Positions 47,412-55,512 of a DNA stretch of 64,000 nucleotides are shown in pieces; the first letter of the stretch is position 1; each line of letters opens with the position of its first letter. Position numbers and translations under genes: made by a program. This stretch comes from an uncultured Carboxylicivirga sp. (GTDB lineage: Bacteria > Bacteroidota > Bacteroidia > Bacteroidales > Marinilabiliaceae), in NCBI GenBank assembly GCA_947503525.1, contig CANNEA010000008.1, forward strand, positions 62,001 to 126,000, in the 5' to 3' direction. The notes beneath the pieces were generated by a model. It was given only the letters and a program-made list of their open reading frames with translations. It did no database searches and was not told the origin of the DNA.

Positions 47412-49229
47412 GTGAAGAAAAGAAAAAGATCGTTTAATAATTTATCTGTAAGAAAGAAGCTTCTTTTGGGCTTTATGGTATCATCTGTTTTCATTGTAGG
47501 AGTTGGCTTAATAAGTTTAACGGCAATTCATAAGTCGCAGGAAACGGCGCATGTTAGAGCAGAATTAGAAAATCAGGTAGCCTTGGTTCGCAATGTAAGA
47601 ATGCATCTGATTGCTTACAGGCTTGATCACGTGGCATACAGAAGGGGAATTATTCGTAATGAGTTTAAGGGCCTACTTAAGAAGAATCAAGCATTAGTGG
47701 GTTTACTTAATGGTGAAGAAAAAAGAAAGATGGATTCCATTCAAACTGATCTTAAACGAAGGGCAAAGAATGTGAACTTATATATTGAGAACTCAATCCA
47801 GTACGATAGTTTGGTCGGAAGTATGTTTAATCAGGTCAACCAATTGAATGTACTCATAAATAAGAAGCATAAAGGTATTGTGGTTTCAGGAAATGTGAAT
47901 GATAAATTGCAATGGTTAAAAACTCGTATGGCATTCGTTAAACTGCGCCCAGGAAATGGTAAGTTTAATGACCTTTTGTCGCCAGTTACTCTCTTATCAA
48001 GTGCTTTGTTAAAGGATAAGCATATGCCTGCTTATGAATTAAGTACAAAGTTACTTGAAAACTTGGCTGCATTTGAAGATATTTATAACAATGATAAGAT
48101 TCTATATAGAAATTCTGATGGTAAATTCCCTGATATTGTTAGTTATACGAATAATTTAATAAAGGAACACAGTGCCAGAAATGATAAAGTCTTAAATTTT
48201 ATATGGTACTCGATTATATTGCTAACTGTTTTAGGTTCTGTGTTTGTATATGCCATTTCAAGGTTTACGTCTAATTCGACTATAAAGGGCATTACCAGTT
48301 TAGATAATATATCAAATGAAGTTAGTAATGGTAAGATCGGAATTATTATTCCTATTACACTACTGGAGCGAAAGGATGAGATAGGTTCCCTTGCTAGATC
48401 ATATCATAGGATGTTAGAACAAATTAATAAAGTGGTTAAAGAGATTACTGAGAGTGCAACCCAAATTCTAACAACAGGACAGGAATTAAGTGATAACTCA
48501 CAATCCATATCCGTATCAGCTAATCAGCAGGCGTCATCTTTGGAAGAGATATCCAGTACGGTAGAGGAAATTGTTGCTAATATTCAGCAGAATACTAATA
48601 ATGCTATATCATCAAAGGAAAAGGCTCAAATATCGGCTAAGGGCTTAATGCAGTTAAAGGAACAAAATGACAAAGTTTTTAAGTCATCATTGGATATTGA
48701 TGATAAAACAAAAATCATTAGTGACATGGCCTTTCAAACGAATATCCTATCATTGAATGCTGCAGTTGAGGCTGCTGTGGCAGGTTCTCACGGTAAGAGC
48801 TTTGGGGTGGTTGCAGCTGAGGTGAAAAAGTTGGCTGATAGAAGTACGGAAGCGGCCAAAATAATTGTTAAGCTAACCAAAGAAGGCATTGAGTTAACAA
48901 AAAAGGGAAGTGAATTGGCAGAGCTGGTTTTACCTGAGATGGAAAGTACGAATCATCTGGTAAATGAAATTGCTGTGGCTAGTCAAGAGCAACAGGACGG
49001 GGTTGAGCAAATTAACACATCAATTGGAATTCTAAACCAAGTGTCACAAGAAAATTCGATAAGAGCAGATCGTTTATCTGAAAATGCTGTTAGCTTAAAT
49101 CAAATGTCTGATAAACTAACATCTGCTATTGATTTCTTTTCTATTGAGTCATTTGAACATCAGGAGAATAAGAAGAACACCATGAAAAATATTGCCATTA
49201 AATTTAGGTTGATTAAACAAGCTAACTAA
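47412..49229 (+). CDS. Methyl-accepting chemotaxis protein
   Basis: The 605-residue membrane receptor starts at GTG 47412. Transmembrane helices lie at about 17-38 and 263-282 around a helical periplasmic sensor of about 220 residues. A HAMP linker (about 283-340) and the cytoplasmic signalling hairpin follow; the tip reads FQTNILSLNAAVEAAVAGSH and then GKSFGVVAAEVKKLADRS. The tip is well conserved and should bind CheA/CheW, although the usual AARAGE reads AAVAGS here. No che or flagellar gene is in the window. It lies between a glycoside hydrolase (76 bp upstream) and another (41 bp downstream), so co-expression with the degradation enzymes is likely. The ligand is unknown; a sugar or oligosaccharide signal is inference. 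Confidence 0.93.
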   Translation: MKKRKRSFNNLSVRKKLLLGFMVSSVFIVGVGLISLTAIHKSQETAHVRAELENQVALVRNVRMHLIAYRLDHVAYRRGIIRNEFKGLLKKNQALVGLLNGEEKRKMDSIQTDLKRRAKNVNLYIENSIQYDSLVGSMFNQVNQLNVLINKKHKGIVVSGNVNDKLQWLKTRMAFVKLRPGNGKFNDLLSPVTLLSSALLKDKHMPAYELSTKLLENLAAFEDIYNNDKILYRNSDGKFPDIVSYTNNLIKEHSARNDKVLNFIWYSIILLTVLGSVFVYAISRFTSNSTIKGITSLDNISNEVSNGKIGIIIPITLLERKDEIGSLARSYHRMLEQINKVVKEITESATQILTTGQELSDNSQSISVSANQQASSLEEISSTVEEIVANIQQNTNNAISSKEKAQISAKGLMQLKEQNDKVFKSSLDIDDKTKIISDMAFQTNILSLNAAVEAAVAGSHGKSFGVVAAEVKKLADRSTEAAKIIVKLTKEGIELTKKGSELAELVLPEMESTNHLVNEIAVASQEQQDGVEQINTSIGILNQVSQENSIRADRLSENAVSLNQMSDKLTSAIDFFSIESFEHQENKKNTMKNIAIKFRLIKQAN

Positions 49230-49270
49230 TTAGAATATAAGATTAAACCCTATCGAAAATTTACATTGCT

Positions 49271-51439
49271 ATGAAAAAAATATTGACACTTATTACTTTG
49301 AATTTTGTACTCTTGATTACCTATGCTCAGAGCACAATATATACTAATGATATGGAGTATGTAGTAGGTGATGTAAAACAGGCATTTATTCAAAATAAAA
49401 TAACAACAGAAACTCAAGCTCAATACTTGCTAATTGGACTTAAAAATCTAGGTGTCAATGCTGTTCGTGTTCCAATCTTTGCAGAAGGTATGGATCCTAA
49501 TAAACCTATGTTTGATTACTTCTATAACTTAGTTGTTTCAGAGGGGTTACCAGTTTTTGCCAATCCAGCACAACATTCAGGCGGACAGAGGATTGCAAAT
49601 GGTATATTAGAAGGTGTTGGAGGAAGTGTACTGGATAATCCTCTGAAAACTAATGTTCTGATTAATCGAATAAAAGATTTTGCGGCCGAGTATGAGTGTA
49701 AGTGGATTAATCCATTTAACGAAGATGGCGCTCCTGGTGGAGCATGGAGTACGAGTCAAATGAACACTATTTTTTCAAGCCTGTACGGAAATGTAAATGG
49801 TGCAGAACTCATAGGACCATGTGTTTGGGGAATTCCTGCCAGCATAAGTGTTTTAGAGCAAACCACATTACCTGTTTATATTACAGTGGCAAGTACTCAT
49901 AATTTGGGTTACAATCATGATAAGTGGCTTGATTTTATAAATGTGGCGAAAGCGAATGGCCTTCCTGTGTGGGATTCAGAAGTGAATCACAATATTTCAG
50001 AATCAGACAATAAGGGAACTCGTCTGGAAGTTGCGATAGCTTCTGGGGTAGATGGATTGGTAATGTATAATATATGGAATACAGTTAACCTTAGTAATGG
50101 AGCTATAAGTAATTGGGGTAAAATACACATGGGCATGTACTTGAAAAATATGCCTCTTTTAACTTCTAATTATCAGATAAATGGTGGTTCTTGGGCGGAA
50201 GGCTCTATTGTTTCTGCCGATGCATGGAATACTATAAATCTTGCACCTCTGCCTAATAATGGTTCATGGTCGTGGACCGGACCCAATGGATTTAGTGCAA
50301 GCACTCGTGAAATTTCTATTAGCAATTTAGCTTCAAGTGATGCAGGAAATTACGTAGCATCATATACCAGTCCTGATGGAGATGTCAATCACATTGTTAT
50401 AACAGTTGGTTTAAATTGTATAGTATCTCCTTCAATTACGCCATATTATCGAATTAATGAGGTGTCATGGAAAAGTAATACCTCCATTAATTTGGATGAG
50501 GGTGATCAATTGGAAATTGGACCTCAATCTTCTTCTGCGGGCACCTGGATATGGAGTGGTCCCAATGATTTTACATCAACAGCTCGTGAAATTACCATTT
50601 CAGACATATCAAAGAGTGATGAAGGTGAATATACTGTAACAAGAATAGGAAGCGATGGTTGCACTGCCAGTAAGGCGTTTAATGTTACAGTCAATGATGT
50701 TCAAGTGCCATTTCCAGATCCTGATGCCAGGTATTATATCGATTGTCCGGAATGGGACTTGCGCTTGGGTGCAGATGGGCAAAATGCTTTTACAACAACT
50801 ACTTCAGAAACAGATTTTAATGTGCAGTGGACCGTAAAGGAATCTACTACTACGGGATATTATTATCTTGACTGTATAGGAAGTGTATACCGTCCAAGAA
50901 TTAGAACGGATAGAAGTAGCGTGCCTAATATGACAACAAGAGGTTCAACGGGTAATCAAGCCAAATGGCTCCTGACTGAAAGTGCCAATAATACTTATGT
51001 TTTGTCTACATCATTAGATTACACATCGATGCCTAACTTACAAGTTAACTCTGCAGGAGAGGTGCTTATGACTTCTGCTTCCACTGTTGATAATACCGTT
51101 AAATTCACATTTACTGATATTGAAAAGGGGCTTGTTGAAAATACTGTTACTGCCATTAGCCCAAATCATCCGGATGCCTTTATTGATATTAAATTTCCAG
51201 GTGTTTTAACGTCGACAATGAAAGAATTTAAACCACTAAATATTACTGGTGAAATAACAAATTACCAATTAGAAATCTACTCGGTTCAAGGTAAACACCT
51301 GTTTACCACGAATGACATGGAAACAGCATGGATCCCCTCAGGAGTTCAAAATGGACTATATGTATATGTAGTTAGTTATAAGGGTGAGAATGGAACTTCC
51401 CGCTCAGCTAATGGTAAGGTGTTGTGTATTATTCAGTAA
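49271..51439 (+). CDS. Hydrolase of unassigned family with Ig-like and trefoil-like modules
   Basis: The 722-residue secreted protein has a signal peptide (1-20) and a compact catalytic-looking domain (about 21-297) nearly the same as that of the gene at 60726. Two conserved acids fit a retaining clan GH-A enzyme: Glu151 in WINPFNEDG and Glu237 in VWDSEVNH. The order (NE motif, GPCVWG, THNLG, then WDSE) resembles small TIM-barrel families such as GH128, but I cannot place it. Two Ig-like repeats follow (GSWSWTGPNGF and GTWIWSGPNDF; about 298-475). Then comes a domain resembling a beta-trefoil (about 480-625), and a C-terminal beta-domain of T9SS type (about 645-722). It is 41 bp from the chemoreceptor gene and 18 bp from the sulfatase. 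Substrate unknown; likely a polysaccharide. Confidence 0.72.
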   Translation: MKKILTLITLNFVLLITYAQSTIYTNDMEYVVGDVKQAFIQNKITTETQAQYLLIGLKNLGVNAVRVPIFAEGMDPNKPMFDYFYNLVVSEGLPVFANPAQHSGGQRIANGILEGVGGSVLDNPLKTNVLINRIKDFAAEYECKWINPFNEDGAPGGAWSTSQMNTIFSSLYGNVNGAELIGPCVWGIPASISVLEQTTLPVYITVASTHNLGYNHDKWLDFINVAKANGLPVWDSEVNHNISESDNKGTRLEVAIASGVDGLVMYNIWNTVNLSNGAISNWGKIHMGMYLKNMPLLTSNYQINGGSWAEGSIVSADAWNTINLAPLPNNGSWSWTGPNGFSASTREISISNLASSDAGNYVASYTSPDGDVNHIVITVGLNCIVSPSITPYYRINEVSWKSNTSINLDEGDQLEIGPQSSSAGTWIWSGPNDFTSTAREITISDISKSDEGEYTVTRIGSDGCTASKAFNVTVNDVQVPFPDPDARYYIDCPEWDLRLGADGQNAFTTTTSETDFNVQWTVKESTTTGYYYLDCIGSVYRPRIRTDRSSVPNMTTRGSTGNQAKWLLTESANNTYVLSTSLDYTSMPNLQVNSAGEVLMTSASTVDNTVKFTFTDIEKGLVENTVTAISPNHPDAFIDIKFPGVLTSTMKEFKPLNITGEITNYQLEIYSVQGKHLFTTNDMETAWIPSGVQNGLYVYVVSYKGENGTSRSANGKVLCIIQ

Positions 51440-51457
51440 AACTTAATATGTGTTTTT

Positions 51458-52900
51458 ATGATACTTAAAAAAGTAAGCTTGCTGTCAATTGGTCTGTTAT
51501 TGGTATTTTTTAATTGCGTTGCTTCTGATACAGGTCGAAAGAACCATACTCAGCCTAATATTATTTTTATTATGGCCGATGATCTGGGTTATGGTGATTT
51601 AGCATGTTATGGGCAAACGAAAATTAAAACACCAAATCTGGATAGAATGGCAGCTGAAGGGATTCGATTCACCGATCATTATTCAGGTTCAACAGTCTGT
51701 ATGCCATCACGTGCCAGCCTGTTAACAGGTTATGACCAAGGGCATGCTTCGGTAAGAGGAAACCCGGTTTGGACTCAGAGTGGTAAGCCGGTGAACCTTC
51801 TACCCAATGAGCTAACGGTAGCCAATGAGTTAAAAAGTGCGGGATATCGAACAGCAGTAATTGGTAAATGGGGCTTGGCAGAAGGAAACACGATTGGTAA
51901 TATGCCGTCTGAACATGGTTTTGATTACTTTTTGGGATATAAAAGACATGGCCATGCGCATCATTATTATTGGGATACTTTATATCAGAATAATGAAGTC
52001 TACTTACTTGAAGGTAATGATTTTAAGACCAAAAAGGGAAAGTATACGCATGATGTGTTTGTAAATGAAGCATTGAATTTTATTGCGAAAGAAAAGGAAA
52101 AACCTTTCTTCTTATACTTAGCATTAACTATTCCTCATTTAGAACTCACAGTTCCTCAAGAATCAAAAGAGCCATATTTAAGTTTAGGCTGGCCTGAACG
52201 TAAGATGAACACTAAAGGTCATTATAAAAATGATGCAGAAGGTAATACTACTTTTGCCGGTATGATTTCTCGCATGGATAGAGATATTGGAGTTTTGTTT
52301 GAAAAACTAAAAGAGTTTGGTATTGATGAAAATACAATAGTGTTTTTTACCAGTGATAATGGCCCTGAATACGAAAAGAAAGATCGTTTTTTTAATAGTA
52401 ATGGAGATCTTAGAGGCGGGAAGCGTGATTTATACGAAGGTGGTATTCGCATACCATTTATTGCCCGATATCCTGGAAAGATTAAAGCCGGTTCTGTAAG
52501 TAACCATATTTCTGCATTTTGGGATTTTTTACCAACAGCCTGTGACTTGGCCGGTATAACTCCTAGTCATAAAGATATTAATGGTATTTCGTTTTATCCG
52601 GAATTAATAGGAAATAAGGATGAACAACAAGAACACGATTATTTATACTGGGAGTTTAACGAGCGCCAAGGGCCTATACAGGCCATTAGACAAGGGGATT
52701 GGAAATTGGTTTATAAGCTGGAAGGGAAGCCGGAATTATACAATCTGTCTAAGGACTTATCTGAGACAAATAACCTAGCATTACAAGAAACAGAAAAGTT
52801 AAATGTGATGTTGGAAATTTTGAAAAGAGTAAGAACGGAACATTCAGAATTTCCACTTGAAACAAGAGAATTAGCTATAAAGAAACGGAAGCAGAATTAG
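51458..52900 (+). CDS. Family S1 sulfatase
   Basis: The 480-residue exported sulfatase has the formylglycine motif VCMPSRASLLTG with Cys81 as the residue to be matured. Metal ligands are seen in IMADDLGYGD (Asp41, Asp42) and FFTSDNGPE. GKWGLAEGN and the late GDWKLVYK motif also fit family S1. A signal peptide covers about residues 1-22; whether Cys20 is lipidated is uncertain because the preceding residues FFN are not a typical lipobox. It removes sulfate esters from glycan or oligosaccharide. The subfamily is not assigned. The maturation enzyme (FGE or anSME) is not in this window. It lies 18 bp after the previous gene. Confidence 0.93.
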   Translation: MILKKVSLLSIGLLLVFFNCVASDTGRKNHTQPNIIFIMADDLGYGDLACYGQTKIKTPNLDRMAAEGIRFTDHYSGSTVCMPSRASLLTGYDQGHASVRGNPVWTQSGKPVNLLPNELTVANELKSAGYRTAVIGKWGLAEGNTIGNMPSEHGFDYFLGYKRHGHAHHYYWDTLYQNNEVYLLEGNDFKTKKGKYTHDVFVNEALNFIAKEKEKPFFLYLALTIPHLELTVPQESKEPYLSLGWPERKMNTKGHYKNDAEGNTTFAGMISRMDRDIGVLFEKLKEFGIDENTIVFFTSDNGPEYEKKDRFFNSNGDLRGGKRDLYEGGIRIPFIARYPGKIKAGSVSNHISAFWDFLPTACDLAGITPSHKDINGISFYPELIGNKDEQQEHDYLYWEFNERQGPIQAIRQGDWKLVYKLEGKPELYNLSKDLSETNNLALQETEKLNVMLEILKRVRTEHSEFPLETRELAIKKRKQN

Positions 52901-52952
52901 CTAATTTCCTAGTGCTATTTTTATGTAGTAAATTACAATTAACCAAACAAAT

Positions 52953-55502
52953 ATGAAGTCACTGCAGAGAAGTTTACTATTTATTTCAAGTTTGTTATTT
53001 CTTACGTTTTGCTCAAACCCAAAGGAACTGCCAGAAATTAATTATGACTTTGAAAATGCATCAGTTAAAACCAAAGGTAATAAACTAATTGTTTCTACCG
53101 GTAGGGTTGAACGCGTGTGGGAATTAACAGATGCTGGATTATTAACGGTCAATTTTCGGGATTTGAAGAGTGGTGGGATAACTAGTCATAAGCCAAAAAA
53201 CATTGCTGCTGATTGGGCTTACTTTGGCTTAATTGATGAACATACAAAAGGAAAGTTAAAAAGTCTGACTGCTGTTGAATCAAACGATCAGAATTTTACA
53301 TCGAATCATATTGAAATAATAGCTGAGTTTGATTATCCAGAAGTAGAAAGTGCAGTTAAATATGTAATATGGGCCTATCCAGATGCTCTTGGCATAAGAA
53401 CCCAACTTAATATTAAAGGTGAGGCTGAAAAGTACATCAATAATCCTGATTTAATAAAAAGGGAAGACATTCAATTTGATCTTATAGGTGGTAAGAACAA
53501 AAATGATTATGGTGCTGGTGCCCATGCCGAGAGATATATTACTACAATAACTCAAAGTGAACAGACTGTTCAGTTTCATGCAAAAGGTCTGGATTCAAAA
53601 AAGCAGTATAAACTAGGTTTTACCTGGTGGGATTTCTCGGGTAAAGGAATTGTTCAGGATGTGTGTATAAGTAGTGTCGATGGAGAAACTAATGTAAAAG
53701 TTCTATCATCTGCGAAGCTGCCTGACTTTAAAAATAAGGGTGAAAAGTATGAAACCATTGTTGTTGATCTTCCCTCGGAAACATTAATGGATGGAACATG
53801 CCGTATCTTCTTTGATAAGTTAGAAGGAGATAAGGCACAGGTATCGGAGTTATTCATCTATGAAAAAGGGGGCCGTGAAATAGAAATGACAAATGGTACT
53901 TTAGAACGTGTCAATGAACTTAGATCAGATAAACCCAACGGGTATTCTTTAGTCGGTTATTTAGATTGTGGCGAACCTATACAAGGCGAAAAAATGATAG
54001 CCACAGGACGAGTTGACTATCTACCTGTCAATACTTCGGGAACCCAACGCACTTACATTGGGTATTATAACGATACACAGCATAGAAATAAGCCGGAGAC
54101 ACCCATATTAAAAGAAGCGTCTGTTGTTGAGTTTGTAGCGAATAAGGAAAAAATTAACTGGTCTAACATTATTTGTGTAAACAAAGAAGGCAATGGCTTG
54201 ATGATGGTTAAAGAATCGCATAAGTGCGTCAACCAATATGGAGTCGAAACCGGAGAATTCATACTTGATCAAAATGGGCTGAGTAATACGGGAACATCTT
54301 TGTTTCCATCTGAAATTTCAGCTGATGAATACAAATGGTGCTGGGCTTCATGGAGCATTCTTTATTCAGGTGGTCAGGATGAATGTGAATTAGCATTGAA
54401 GCAATTCGATCGCTTGCGTTACCCTGTCGATCCGGATCGTGATATTTATGTACAAGCCAATACATGGGGCTCAGGTAATGGCAAAGAAGCTTCAAAAGAG
54501 TTAAATGTATTACGTGAACTGGAAAGTCAGGCAGATTTAGGAATTGATATCCAACAAATAGACGATGGTTGGCAAACTAAACAATGGAACTTGCGCGACG
54601 ACTGGTTTCCTGAGGGATGGGAAAATGTAGTTGCTAAATCCAAAGAAACAGGAGTGAAAATAGGCTTGTGGGCTGCCGCAATGCCAGTAACCTACGAATC
54701 CCTAAAATGGAATTATGATGAGGCTGGATTTGTAACATACAAACTTGACTTTGCCAGCTTGGGCAACCATGCTAATATGGAAAAGTTAATAGGTAAGGTC
54801 AGGAAGTTTATTGATTATTCTGATCATAATGTACGTGTAAACTGGGATTTAACAGAAAATGCTCCCCGCTTTGGATTTTTCTGGGCACGAGAATACGGAT
54901 GTATCTATCTAGAGAACCGAAAGCCAGATAAACCAGACAATGTTGTGTATATACCTCATTTGGTTTTGCGTGACATTTGGCATGTGTCAAAGTATACAAA
55001 CATCAATAAATTTCAAACTACTATTCAAAACATTGATCGTACTAATAAAAGAGTAAGTGATGCCTATTTGCATAACCACCCTTATTCAGTTGCTATTGGT
55101 TTGGTTGGGACGCCATTGTTCTTTCAGGAGACTCAGCATTATTCTGAAGAGGCTAGAGCGCAAATAAAGCCATTATTGGCTACTTATAAAAAACATCGTG
55201 CAGAGATGTACGAAAGCTATGTCTTTCCTATTGGGGATGAGCCAAATAATAAAAACTGGACTGGGTTTCAATGGGTGAATCCTAAAGAAAACTCTGGTTA
55301 TTTATTGGTTTTTAGAGAGTTAGATAATAAGGACTCAAGAATGGAAATTGGCTTAAGGTTCTTCAAAAATAAAACGATAGAACTTACAAATATTGAGACA
55401 GGTGAAGTTTGGCAAGAAACCATTAATCAGAATGGAGAATTGAACATAGAACTTGGGCAACCTGCAAGTTATAAGTATATGCGTTATAAATTGATTAATT
55501 AA
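52953..55502 (+). CDS. GH36-like (clan GH-D) exo-glycosidase lipoprotein
   Basis: The 849-residue lipoprotein is lipidated at Cys20 (LFLTFCSNPK). An N-terminal beta-sandwich contains an inserted galactose-binding-like domain (about 165-310). The TIM barrel begins near residue 495 and shows IQQIDDGWQ (533-541), typical of GH36/GH27 alpha-galactosidases. The nucleophile is probably Asp599 in YKLDFASLG, which replaces the usual KWD-type motif. The acid/base may lie in NWDLTENAPRFG (Asp632 or Glu635), where GH36 usually has a Cys/Gly-rich motif. A small C-terminal beta-domain ends the protein. Alpha-galactosidase is the best guess, but these motif changes suggest a different sugar or a new subfamily. 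It lies between the sulfatase and esterase genes, with 10 bp to the latter. Confidence 0.75.
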   Translation: MKSLQRSLLFISSLLFLTFCSNPKELPEINYDFENASVKTKGNKLIVSTGRVERVWELTDAGLLTVNFRDLKSGGITSHKPKNIAADWAYFGLIDEHTKGKLKSLTAVESNDQNFTSNHIEIIAEFDYPEVESAVKYVIWAYPDALGIRTQLNIKGEAEKYINNPDLIKREDIQFDLIGGKNKNDYGAGAHAERYITTITQSEQTVQFHAKGLDSKKQYKLGFTWWDFSGKGIVQDVCISSVDGETNVKVLSSAKLPDFKNKGEKYETIVVDLPSETLMDGTCRIFFDKLEGDKAQVSELFIYEKGGREIEMTNGTLERVNELRSDKPNGYSLVGYLDCGEPIQGEKMIATGRVDYLPVNTSGTQRTYIGYYNDTQHRNKPETPILKEASVVEFVANKEKINWSNIICVNKEGNGLMMVKESHKCVNQYGVETGEFILDQNGLSNTGTSLFPSEISADEYKWCWASWSILYSGGQDECELALKQFDRLRYPVDPDRDIYVQANTWGSGNGKEASKELNVLRELESQADLGIDIQQIDDGWQTKQWNLRDDWFPEGWENVVAKSKETGVKIGLWAAAMPVTYESLKWNYDEAGFVTYKLDFASLGNHANMEKLIGKVRKFIDYSDHNVRVNWDLTENAPRFGFFWAREYGCIYLENRKPDKPDNVVYIPHLVLRDIWHVSKYTNINKFQTTIQNIDRTNKRVSDAYLHNHPYSVAIGLVGTPLFFQETQHYSEEARAQIKPLLATYKKHRAEMYESYVFPIGDEPNNKNWTGFQWVNPKENSGYLLVFRELDNKDSRMEIGLRFFKNKTIELTNIETGEVWQETINQNGELNIELGQPASYKYMRYKLIN

Positions 55503-55512
55503 TATATATTCT

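Noticed and set aside
49271-50140. Assignment of the duplicated hydrolase to a fucanase family such as GH168
   Set aside because: Only the locus context suggests it. I cannot match family motifs from memory, and the FNE/DSE acids fit clan GH-A better; a profile search is needed.
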